This document shows positions 16,068 to 23,951 of a stretch of 56,798 nt of DNA, piece by piece (the first letter of the stretch is position 1; every line of letters begins with the position of its first letter). Position numbers and translations under genes: made by a program. Origin of the DNA: an uncultured Oscillospiraceae bacterium (GTDB lineage Bacteria > Bacillota > Clostridia > Oscillospirales > Oscillospiraceae). The notes below the pieces were generated by a model that had not been told where the DNA came from, searched no databases, and saw only the letters and a program-made list of their open reading frames with translations. The stretch lies in contig CAJFNY010000051.1 of the NCBI GenBank assembly GCA_904395865.1, forward strand, positions 1 through 56,798, in the 5' to 3' direction.

Positions 16068-18542
16068 ATGGGGAGGGCCCATACGTTGCTGAATCACCTG
16101 TTTTCCCAATTTACCCGATCGCTGGGGATCTTCCTGCGCACGATCCGCGCGTTCTTCACCCGCCGGCTGACGGGGCTGGTCGCGCGGCTGCGCCGGCTGA
16201 CGAACTTCTCCCGCAGCGCCACGAAGGTGGCCGCCGGCTCGCTGCAGGCGGCGGCGTCGGCGGTGAAGAAGCCCACCGGCCGGGACGACTACGTGGAGAC
16301 CTCACGGCTGTTCATCGCCAAGTCCTTCCTCGTCAAGCTGGTGGTGGTGCTGGCGGCCCTGGGGCTCATCGTCTACTTTCTCATCTGGCCGTTCGTGCTC
16401 AGCCACTTCCTGACGGCGCACTTCTACGTGGAGGACGACCGGGTGGAGACGTGGAGCGGGCGGGTGATCGTCTACGCCGACGGGGACAAGACGGTTCCCC
16501 TGTACGCCGGCCGGCTGGAGAACGGCCTCCTCCAGGGGGAGGGGCAGGCGTACGATGAGAACGGCGTGCTGTGCTACGAGGGGCAGTTCCGGGACGGGCT
16601 GCGCTCCGGCAGCGGCGCGGCGTACGCCGACGGCGTTCTGGTCTACCAGGGGCAGTACGCCGACGACGTGTACGAGGGCAGCGGCACGGCCTGCGCCGAC
16701 GGGCAGGTCGTCTACGAGGGCCAGTTCTCCGGCGGCGCCTATGAGGGCCGCGGCACGGAGTACGAGGGCGGCGTCCCGGTCTACGAGGGCAGCTTTGCCG
16801 GCGGCCTCCGGGACGGCGACGGCACCGAATACCATGCCAGCGGCCAGCCGGCCTACCGCGGCCAGTTTGCCGCCGGCGTCCGGGAGGGCACCGGCACCGA
16901 ATACGATACGGACGGCCAGACGGTCTACGAGGGAAGCTTTTCCCAGGGGGTCTACAGCGGCAGCGGCCGGCTGCACCTGGGGGAGAATCAGTGGATCGAC
17001 GCCGATTTCCAGGACGGCGCCCCGTCGGGCACCGTCCAGTGGTACAGGAACGACCGGCTGTACTACGAGGGCGAGTGGTCCGACGGGCGGCCCGAGGGCT
17101 ACGGCGTGCTCTACGGCCGCGCCGGCGACGTCCTCTACCAGGGTCAGTTCTCCGGCGGCACCGTGGACGGCGCGTGGCTCCTGGAGCTGACGCCGGACGA
17201 CCTGCGCGCCGCCCTGGGCAGCCAGGCCGAAACGGCGGAGAACTCCGCCGGCGGCTTCCTGATCCAAAGCGGCGCCCTGGGGCTGACGGCCCTCTGCTCC
17301 TACCAGACCGGGGAGGCGGATGCCCAGGTGTACGCCGTCTACGTGACGGCTCCGTCGGAGTCCGGCTGGGCGGCGCTGCTGCCCGGGGACGACGCCGTGA
17401 CCCTGGACGCCTGGGACGGCGATACGACGGCCTGGGAGGGGACCGTGGATTTCACGCCGCCGGACGGCATGAACCTCCCGGCCGGGCGGTACGACGCCCG
17501 GGGGATCACCGGGGACGGCTGGACGGCCCTCTGCCTCTGCCCCGGGGACCAGGCGGTGCTCCTGGGCTGGGTCCGCCAGGGCGCTGCGCCGGAGGTGCTG
17601 GACGTCTCCGCCATGACCGACGATGACAGCGAGGAGAATGCGCAGCGCATGGAGTCCTTCCTGGCGTCGCTGCAGCTGGGCGAGGGCAGCGCCGCGGCGT
17701 CTGCCGCCGGCAGCGACTACTACGGAACGACCGACCCGTCGGAGGCGCTGGCCGCCTGCACCGACACGGCCCAGGCCGAGGCTCTGGTGGACGCCATGGT
17801 GGCGTACTGGGCCCAGGCCGAGCGCCAGGCGGCCCTGGAGGAGAACCTGACCCGGGCCGAGGAGCTGCTGGCCGAGGCCCGCAGCAGCCTGGCCATGGGC
17901 ACCGGCACCCAGGCGGCGGTGGACACGCTGGAGGCCCGCGTCCGGGAGCTGGAGAGCGGGATTCAGTCCTGCCAGGCCCAGCGGACCCTGGCGCAGCTCC
18001 AGGGCCAGGAGGCCGGCTGCGAAAGCGTGGCCGACTACGCGCTGGGGTCGCTGCTGATCTGCTTCGACCCGTCGACGGTCGACGCCTCGCAGCTGTCCCT
18101 GGCGGCCACGGCGTACGCCCAGGCCACCGGCGGCGACGCGGCCGCCGCCGAGCAGGCGACCATGACGTCCCTGGTGGCGCTGACGGAGGCGTACAGCCAG
18201 GTGCAGTCGGCCCTGAGCGCCTACCAGGCTGCGGAAACGGCAGCCCAGAGCGCCGCCGGCGCCTTCGCCACCGGCAGCGGTGACAAGTCGGCGTGGTACG
18301 ACGCCCTGTCGTCCCAGGCCGACGCCCGGTCGGCCCTGTGCCAGACCCTGGCGGCCTTCGCGCAGGAGGCCAATACGCTCAACGGCTGCACCGGCGGCTG
18401 GGTCTCCCGGAATCAGGACTGGTACGCCGGGGCCCTGGAGCCGCTGTTCCAGGCGGCGGCCCAGGCGGGGGAGACGGCGGAGACTGCCCAGGGCGCCGTA
18501 TCCATCGAGGAGCTGCTGGGCGCGTCCGGCGACGCGGCGTGA
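16068..18542 (+). CDS. Membrane-anchored MORN-repeat protein with C-terminal coiled coil
   Basis: This 824-residue protein has a basic amphipathic N-terminus, then one TM segment at about 88-112 (LVVVLAALGLIVYFLIWPFV). By the positive-inside rule the rest is outside the cytoplasm. Residues about 130-365 contain some ten MORN-type units of 21-22 residues with the pattern YEGQF-x-x-G-x-x-x-G-x-G (YEGQFRDGLRSGSG, YQGQYADDVYEGSG, YEGSFAGGLRDGDG, YRGQFAAGVREGTG). A globular region and Ala/Glu-rich coiled coils (about 575-640 and beyond) follow. The ATG at 16068 lacks a ribosome site; GGGAGGG at 16070-16076 would instead serve the in-frame TTG at 16086. It could anchor or dock the particle at the envelope. 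Confidence 0.75.
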   Translation: MGRAHTLLNHLFSQFTRSLGIFLRTIRAFFTRRLTGLVARLRRLTNFSRSATKVAAGSLQAAASAVKKPTGRDDYVETSRLFIAKSFLVKLVVVLAALGLIVYFLIWPFVLSHFLTAHFYVEDDRVETWSGRVIVYADGDKTVPLYAGRLENGLLQGEGQAYDENGVLCYEGQFRDGLRSGSGAAYADGVLVYQGQYADDVYEGSGTACADGQVVYEGQFSGGAYEGRGTEYEGGVPVYEGSFAGGLRDGDGTEYHASGQPAYRGQFAAGVREGTGTEYDTDGQTVYEGSFSQGVYSGSGRLHLGENQWIDADFQDGAPSGTVQWYRNDRLYYEGEWSDGRPEGYGVLYGRAGDVLYQGQFSGGTVDGAWLLELTPDDLRAALGSQAETAENSAGGFLIQSGALGLTALCSYQTGEADAQVYAVYVTAPSESGWAALLPGDDAVTLDAWDGDTTAWEGTVDFTPPDGMNLPAGRYDARGITGDGWTALCLCPGDQAVLLGWVRQGAAPEVLDVSAMTDDDSEENAQRMESFLASLQLGEGSAAASAAGSDYYGTTDPSEALAACTDTAQAEALVDAMVAYWAQAERQAALEENLTRAEELLAEARSSLAMGTGTQAAVDTLEARVRELESGIQSCQAQRTLAQLQGQEAGCESVADYALGSLLICFDPSTVDASQLSLAATAYAQATGGDAAAAEQATMTSLVALTEAYSQVQSALSAYQAAETAAQSAAGAFATGSGDKSAWYDALSSQADARSALCQTLAAFAQEANTLNGCTGGWVSRNQDWYAGALEPLFQAAAQAGETAETAQGAVSIEELLGASGDAA

Positions 18543-18553
18543 AAGGAGAAGCC

Positions 18554-19141
18554 ATGGCAGACTATACGGCATTCGTGGAGGCCGGCACCGCCCTGGAGGC
18601 GCTGCTGCGCGACCACCTGACCCCGGAGCCCCTGGGGGACCGGGAGCTCATCGGCCTGGGCTCGCCCCACGAGAGCGAGAACCGGCAGCTGACGCTGTAC
18701 CTCTACCACATTGAAGAGGACAGCCCCAACCTCAGCGCCGGCTACTACCAGGCAGACCGGGATCTCCAGCGCATCCGGCCGGCCCGGTTCACCCTGCGCT
18801 ACCTGATTACGGCCCACTCCAAGGCCCCCGGCCAGCTGAAGGAGGCCGACCAGCACCGGATCCTCGGCGCGGCCATCCAGACGCTGCGGGACCATCCGGT
18901 GATCCCGCAGAAGTACCTGACCGGCTCCACGGCCGAGGAGCGGGCGGAGCTCCACGTGGCTCTGGAGCGGACGCCGCTGGAGCAGCTGCTGAAGATCTGG
19001 AACAACACCTCCAGGGACTACCGCGTCTCGTTCGTGGCCACGGTCTCGGGCGTGACCATCCGCTCCCGGCGGGAGCGGCGCGTCACCCGCGTCACCCAGG
19101 TGGAGATCGACACGGCCCTGCGGGACGGAGGCGGGGCGTGA
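18554..19141 (+). CDS. DUF4255 / Pvc16-type tail terminator
   Basis: This 195-residue protein starts at ATG 18554, 4 nt after AAAGGAGAA. Typical family elements are LEALLRDHLTPEPL, ESENRQLTLYLYHIEED, then LRYLITAHS, DQHRILGAAIQTLRDHPVI and the DYRVSFVATVSGV-x-I strand. In PVC and Afp particles Pvc16/Afp16 caps the tube and fixes tail length. It sits between the MORN protein and the PvcX-like gene and overlaps the latter's GTGA start. In many CIS loci this gene is placed at the distal end, near the ATPase, as here. Confidence 0.88.
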   Translation: MADYTAFVEAGTALEALLRDHLTPEPLGDRELIGLGSPHESENRQLTLYLYHIEEDSPNLSAGYYQADRDLQRIRPARFTLRYLITAHSKAPGQLKEADQHRILGAAIQTLRDHPVIPQKYLTGSTAEERAELHVALERTPLEQLLKIWNNTSRDYRVSFVATVSGVTIRSRRERRVTRVTQVEIDTALRDGGGA

Positions 19142-19854
19142 TCCGGCGGCGGGTCTGCGCCGTGGTGCGCCTGCGGGACGGCTTTACGGGCCGGCTTCTG
19201 CCCCCCGGCGGCACCGTCTGCCGCCTGGACGGCCGGCCGCTGCGGCCCCAGTGGAAGCCGGAGGGCTACCTGGTCGTGACGGACCTGGCGCCGGGGGACC
19301 ACACCCTGACCCTGCTGCGCGCCGGCTACGGCCCGGCGGAGCTGACGATCTCCGGCGGCCTTCTGGAGGAGACCGTGGACCTGCGGCCCGGCCCCGGCTA
19401 CCGCTTCCCGCCGGAGACGGCGGAGCTGACCGTCCGCCTGCGGGCCAAAAAGCTGCCCGCGGGGCCGGTGTACGCCGGCATGGCTGGGGACCCGGCCGTC
19501 CGGCAGGCCCAGGACGGCGGCGGGGAGGACGGCCGGGTGCGGCTGTTCTGCCAGGGGCCCGAGGCGCTGCTGCCGGTGCCCGGCCGCTTCCTGGCGGCCG
19601 GAGAGGCCGGCGGCGAGGTGGCCCTCGTCCGCGCCCTGCGGGACGGAACGGCGGAGCTGGCCGCGCCGCTGACGCTGGCCCACCGGCGGGGGACGCCGTG
19701 GGTGCCGGTGCAGCCGTTCGCGCCGGCGGACGGCGCCGTGCGGATGCAGTTCTGCCGGCCGGGCACGGTGTACCTCTGCTGCGGCGGCGTCTGGACCCGG
19801 ACGGAGACGGCGGCCGGCACGCAGGAATTTCTCTGGAATCTGGACGGAGGCTGA
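19138..19854 (+). CDS. CIS-associated beta-sandwich protein (carboxypeptidase-regulatory-like)
   Basis: This 238-residue protein starts at GTG 19138, overlapping the DUF4255 stop. Its first 100 residues have the look of a carboxypeptidase regulatory/prealbumin-like sandwich: VCAVVRLRDGFTGRLLPP, then YLVVTDLAPGDHTLTLLRAG, YGPAELTI. The rest is beta-rich without catalytic residues. Genes of this type accompany DUF4255 and PAAR-like genes in eCIS loci, where they are thought to decorate the particle or aid assembly. The exact role is unknown. Confidence 0.6.
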   Translation: MIRRRVCAVVRLRDGFTGRLLPPGGTVCRLDGRPLRPQWKPEGYLVVTDLAPGDHTLTLLRAGYGPAELTISGGLLEETVDLRPGPGYRFPPETAELTVRLRAKKLPAGPVYAGMAGDPAVRQAQDGGGEDGRVRLFCQGPEALLPVPGRFLAAGEAGGEVALVRALRDGTAELAAPLTLAHRRGTPWVPVQPFAPADGAVRMQFCRPGTVYLCCGGVWTRTETAAGTQEFLWNLDGG

Positions 19855-19859
19855 ACGCA

Positions 19860-20234
19860 ATGGCAAATCCCGTGGTCAACACATCCCTCTGCGCCTGCAC
19901 TTTCGGCGCGGCGCCGGCGCCGCTGACGGCCGTCAATCCCCAGGTGCTCATCGGCGGCCAGCCGGCCGCCACGGTGCAGGACACGCTGGTGCCGACCTTC
20001 GGCATGTGCTCCTGCCCGGCCAACCCCACGGTGGCTTCGGCCACGGCGGCGGCCCTGGGCGTCCTGACGCCCATGCCGTGCCTGCCGGCGCTGGTGCCGC
20101 CGTGGGCGCCTGGCGCGCCGACGGTGCTGGTGGGCGGCAAGCCGCTGCTGAACAACACCAGCAAGCTGATGTGCGCCTACGGCGGCGTCATCTCCGTGAC
20201 GGTGACGCCGGCCGTGACGGTCCAGTGCCCCTGA
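19860..20234 (+). CDS. PAAR-like spike tip protein (DUF4280)
   Basis: This 124-residue protein starts at ATG 19860. It has the PAAR-like signature of CIS tips: MANPVVNTSLCACTFGAAP, NPQVLIGGQPAATVQDT, then FGMCSCPANP and a C-terminal LVGGKPLLNNTSKLMCAYGG with VISVTVTPAV. The Cys residues may bind a metal at the point. It is expected to cap the spike encoded at 3185-3970. The ribosome site is weak (GACGGAGGCTGAACGCA). The following ATPase gene begins within or just after its stop. Confidence 0.9.
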   Translation: MANPVVNTSLCACTFGAAPAPLTAVNPQVLIGGQPAATVQDTLVPTFGMCSCPANPTVASATAAALGVLTPMPCLPALVPPWAPGAPTVLVGGKPLLNNTSKLMCAYGGVISVTVTPAVTVQCP

Positions 20235-20263
20235 CGGCCGTGGAGCGCGTGGAGCTGCGGCCC

Positions 20264-22372
20264 ATGGAGCCGCGCCGGCCCAACGCCGGCTACGCCAGCC
20301 AGGGGGAGCTGCTGGCGGATCTGTCCGCCTGGGCGGACCTGCTGCTGTACGAATACTACTGCCGGCACCAGTGGCTGGGGCCGGACAGCGACCTGAAGAA
20401 CATGCTGGGCCTGGTGGTCTCCCGGGAGGAGTTCGAGCACAATCTGGCCAAGGCGGCCCAGCGGGGCCTCCGGGGCCAGCTGACGCCGGAGGCCCGGGCG
20501 GAGCTGGACGCGGCCTGGGCGGCCATTGAGGCGCGCATCGGCCGGACGCGGATGCGCCTGCCGCTGCTGGCCGTGTGGAAGCGGTTCGGGCTGGACACGT
20601 TCCAGCGCCAGTGCGTCCTGCTGGCGTACCTGCCCGAGGCGGACCGGAAGTACGAGAAGCTGTACGCCTACCTCCAGGACGACATGACCCGCCGCACGCC
20701 GGACGTGGCCCTGGCCGTGGAGCTGCTGACGCCGGCGGAGGCGGAGCCGGAGGCGTACCGGGCCCGCCTGGCCGGCCGCGGCGGCTTCCTGCGGCTGTTC
20801 GACCGGGAGCGGCTGGAGCAGGGGAACCTGACCCTGCGGGCGCCGGTGCGCGAGTACCTGATCGCCGGCGCCCTGGCGGACACGCCGGACCGCCGCTGCT
20901 TCGACGGCCGGACGGACCGGCCCGACGGCCCCCTGGTGATCCACGGGGAGACGGCCCGGCGGCTGGACGCGGCGCTGGAGAGCGCCGACGCCTGCACGGT
21001 GCTGCTCAGCGGCCCGCCCGGCACGGGGAAGCGCTTCCAGGTGGCCCACCTGATGGCCCGGCACCGGCGGCGCTGCGTGTTCGCCGACGTGTCCGGCGGC
21101 GACTGGCAGGCGCGTGCCGAGGACGCGGCCCTGGCCGCCGACCTGCTGGACGCGTGCCTGTGCCTGTACCACCTGGACCGGGAGGAGGGCGGGCCGGAGA
21201 CGGACGCCATGCTCCCGGTGCTGGAGGCTCTGGAGCTTCGCAGCGGGAAGCGGTTCCTGCTGTCGGCCCGGCCCCTGTCGGCCGGGCTGACGGGGCTGGC
21301 CGTGGAGCTGGAGCTGCCCATGCCCGACGAGCGGGAGCGGCTGGAGCTGTTCCGCAGCGCCCTGCGGGACGTGCCGCTGGCGGCCGACTGCAGCCTGGAG
21401 GAGCTGGCGGCCAAGTTCCGCTTCTCGCCGCGGCAGATCCGCGCCGCCTGCGCCCAGGCCGCCGGCCTGGCCCGGCTGGAGGGGCTGGCCGCGGCGGACC
21501 GGGGGCTGCTCCACCGGTGCTGCCACCGGCAGGCCATCCACCGGCTGGGGGAGCTGGCCAGCCGCGTCCCGGCGGCCTTCGGCTGGGACGACGTGGTGCT
21601 GCCGGAGGAGCCGAAGCGCCTGCTGCGGCAGGCCTGCGGCCACATCCGGCACCAGCACCAGGTCTACTTCCGCTGGGGTTTCGACCAGAAAGTGCGGTAC
21701 GGCCGCGGGCTGTCCATCCTCTTCGCCGGCGCGCCCGGCACCGGAAAGACCATGTGCGCCCAGGTCATCGCCAACCAGCTGGACCTGGAGCTCTACAAGA
21801 TCAACCTCTCGCAGATCGTCAGCAAGTACATCGGCGAGACGGAGAAGAACCTGCGGGCCATCTTCCAGGAGGCCCGCCACGCCGGGTGCATCCTGTTCTT
21901 CGACGAGTGCGATGCCCTGTTCGGCAAGCGCAGCGAGGTCAAGGACGCCCACGACCGCAACGCCAACGTGGAGGTGGCCTACCTGCTGCAGCAGCTGGAG
22001 GAGCACGACGGCGTCTGCATCCTGGCCACGAACCTGATGGGCAACATCGACGCGGCGTTCCTCCGGCGCATCACGTACGTGGTCCGCTTCCCGTTCCCGG
22101 AGCCGCCCATGCGCGAGGCCATCTACCGGCGCATGGTGCCGCCGGGCGCGCCGCTGGCCGACGACATCGACTGGGCCTTCCTGGCCGGGAAGTTCCAGCT
22201 GTCCGGCGGCCACATCAAGAACATCGTCCTGGCGGCGGCCTTCCTGGCCGCGGGGCAGGGCGAGCCGATCTCCATGCGCCACCTGCTGCGGGCGGCCGTG
22301 GATGAGCTGAAGAAGAACGACATCGTGGTGGTCCGGGAGGAGCTGCAGGAGTACGCCGACCTGCTGGACTGA
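20264..22372 (+). CDS. CIS AAA+ ATPase with one degenerate and one intact AAA domain (Pvc15-like)
   Basis: From ATG 20264 the product has 702 residues; GTG codons at 20225, 20240 and 20249 are other possible starts, and none has a clear ribosome site. An N-terminal helical region is followed by a first AAA-like domain with GPPGTGKR (Arg replaces the Walker A Thr/Ser) and no recognisable Walker B acidic pair. The second domain is intact: Walker A GAPGTGKTM, pore-like KYIGETEKNL, Walker B ILFFDECDALFG, sensor 1 ILATNL and the FLRRI arginine finger. Pvc15/Afp15-type ATPases are needed for assembly or cargo loading of CIS particles. A single degenerate partner domain is common in hexameric AAA+ proteins. 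Confidence 0.87.
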   Translation: MEPRRPNAGYASQGELLADLSAWADLLLYEYYCRHQWLGPDSDLKNMLGLVVSREEFEHNLAKAAQRGLRGQLTPEARAELDAAWAAIEARIGRTRMRLPLLAVWKRFGLDTFQRQCVLLAYLPEADRKYEKLYAYLQDDMTRRTPDVALAVELLTPAEAEPEAYRARLAGRGGFLRLFDRERLEQGNLTLRAPVREYLIAGALADTPDRRCFDGRTDRPDGPLVIHGETARRLDAALESADACTVLLSGPPGTGKRFQVAHLMARHRRRCVFADVSGGDWQARAEDAALAADLLDACLCLYHLDREEGGPETDAMLPVLEALELRSGKRFLLSARPLSAGLTGLAVELELPMPDERERLELFRSALRDVPLAADCSLEELAAKFRFSPRQIRAACAQAAGLARLEGLAAADRGLLHRCCHRQAIHRLGELASRVPAAFGWDDVVLPEEPKRLLRQACGHIRHQHQVYFRWGFDQKVRYGRGLSILFAGAPGTGKTMCAQVIANQLDLELYKINLSQIVSKYIGETEKNLRAIFQEARHAGCILFFDECDALFGKRSEVKDAHDRNANVEVAYLLQQLEEHDGVCILATNLMGNIDAAFLRRITYVVRFPFPEPPMREAIYRRMVPPGAPLADDIDWAFLAGKFQLSGGHIKNIVLAAAFLAAGQGEPISMRHLLRAAVDELKKNDIVVVREELQEYADLLD

Positions 22373-22396
22373 CCTGCGGACAAAGGAGACGGAAGG

Positions 22397-23908
22397 ATGC
22401 GGAACGACAATCGCGCCGGGGCGTGGCCCTGGCTGTGGTGCGGCGGCGCGGCGCTGGCGGCGCTGGCCGGCGCGGTGCTTCTGGCGGCGGGCGCTCCGGC
22501 GGCCCGGTGGTGCGGCGGCGCGGCGCTGCTGGCGGCGGTGCTGGCCCTGGCCGGCTTCGCCGGCGTGCGCAGGACGCTGCTGCATCCCCTGGCGGCCCTG
22601 CGGCGGCGGCTGGACGACGGCGCGGCGCCGGAGGCGCTGCGCCAGGCGGCGTCCGGCGGTGCGGCCGGGGCCGTGGCTGAGGCGGCGGCCGGGCGGGTGG
22701 AAGCCCTGGAGCAGGAGCTGGCCCAGGTCCGGGAGGCCACCGCGGCCGAGACCGAGGCCCGGGTGCGCCGGGACCTGGCCGGGGAGCTGTGCCGCTCGGC
22801 CCTGCCGCAGCGGCTGCGGGAGAGCCCGGCCACGGCGACGTTCGCCCTGGCCGGCGCCGTGGAGCCGGGGCAGGCGCCCAGCTGCACGTTTTACGACTAC
22901 TTCTTCATCGACCCGGGCCTGCTGTGCATTATGGTGGGCCAGGTGCCCGGCGAGGGCATCGCCGAGGCGCTTTACATGGTCGTGGCGCAGACGACGATCC
23001 GCAGCCGGCTGCGCATGGGCCGCTCCCTGGTGGAGACCATGGCCGACGTGAACCTGCAGCTGTACGACCAGGGGGCGCGGCAGTCCCTGTGCGCCCTGGT
23101 GGCCACGCTGAACACGGCCAACGGCGCCGTCTCCTACGTCAACGCCGGCGGCGCGCTGCCGCTGCTGCTGCGCAGCGGCGAGCGGTACGAGTGGCTGGAG
23201 GCGCCGGTCTACGCGGCCCTGGGCATGAACGAGAACGTCGCCTACCGGGCCGGGAGCCTCCGGCTGCGGCAGGGCGACCGGCTGTTCCTCCAGACGGCGG
23301 GCCTGGGCGAGATGCGCGGCCGGGACGGCACGGCCTTCCGGGAGCAGGAGCTCCGGGCCGTCCTCAACCGCAGCCGCAGCAGAGCCCGGGAGCCGGAGGA
23401 GATCCTCCGCTTCACGGCCGACGAGGCCGCGGCCTTCTGCCCCAGCGACGCCGGGCGCATCGGCTACGCCGCGCTGGTGCTGGAGTACCGCAAGGGCGAC
23501 AAGGAACTGGCCCACTGCGAGGTGCCGGCGGTGCCGTCCTCCGCCGGCCAGGTGACGGCGTTCCTGAACCAGCGCTTCGCCGACAACGGCATCCGCCGGC
23601 GGGACTACGCCCGGGTGGCGGTGCTGGTGGACGAGCTGTTCGCCCTGTGCTGCCGCTGCTGCGCGCCGGAGGCCACGGTCATCACCGAGTGCGGCATCGC
23701 CCCGGACGGCCAGAGCGTCACGATCCGCATGCGCGCCCCCCTGGGCGGCCGGGATCCGCTGGAGGCCGCCGACGACGACGTCACCGGCAGCGCCGCGGAG
23801 TTCATCCGCAGCCAGGTGGATTACCTGACCTTCAAGGCCGGCGAGGAGCAGGACACGCTGACGGCCGTGTGCTTCCTGGAGGGGGACCTGCCCCTGCCGG
23901 AGGTGTAA
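22397..23908 (+). CDS. Membrane SpoIIE-like protein with degenerate phosphatase and HATPase domains
   Basis: This 503-residue protein starts at ATG 22397 after AAAGGAGACGGAAGG. It has two N-terminal TM helices (about 12-55), a coiled linker, a SpoIIE/PP2C-like domain (about 140-370) and an RsbW-like domain (375-500). Compared with the intact paralogue at 27175, every metal-binding position is changed: GGD becomes SCT (before FYDYF), ADVSGKG becomes GQVPGEG, YTDG becomes QTAG, and the DD of FDDIT is absent. The N-box EELxxN becomes DELFAL, losing the Asn. The fold is preserved without the chemistry, so a pseudophosphatase acting as sensor or scaffold is likely. It lies 24 bp after the ATPase, at the end of the CIS genes. 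Confidence 0.75.
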   Translation: MRNDNRAGAWPWLWCGGAALAALAGAVLLAAGAPAARWCGGAALLAAVLALAGFAGVRRTLLHPLAALRRRLDDGAAPEALRQAASGGAAGAVAEAAAGRVEALEQELAQVREATAAETEARVRRDLAGELCRSALPQRLRESPATATFALAGAVEPGQAPSCTFYDYFFIDPGLLCIMVGQVPGEGIAEALYMVVAQTTIRSRLRMGRSLVETMADVNLQLYDQGARQSLCALVATLNTANGAVSYVNAGGALPLLLRSGERYEWLEAPVYAALGMNENVAYRAGSLRLRQGDRLFLQTAGLGEMRGRDGTAFREQELRAVLNRSRSRAREPEEILRFTADEAAAFCPSDAGRIGYAALVLEYRKGDKELAHCEVPAVPSSAGQVTAFLNQRFADNGIRRRDYARVAVLVDELFALCCRCCAPEATVITECGIAPDGQSVTIRMRAPLGGRDPLEAADDDVTGSAAEFIRSQVDYLTFKAGEEQDTLTAVCFLEGDLPLPEV

Positions 23909-23951
23909 CCGCCCGCCGGCGGCAAATCATCAGGAGGGAGTCATCGTTTTG

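Noticed and set aside
1-23908. Prophage
   Set aside because: Tail-type genes are present, but no capsid, portal, terminase, integrase or lysis genes are seen, and PAAR-like, DUF4255 and AAA+ ATPase genes mark a contractile injection system instead.
1-23908. Classical type VI secretion system
   Set aside because: No TssJ/L/M membrane complex or ClpV is seen. The gpD/gp5 split, LysM hub, DUF4255 and Pvc15-like ATPase fit the PVC/eCIS lineage.
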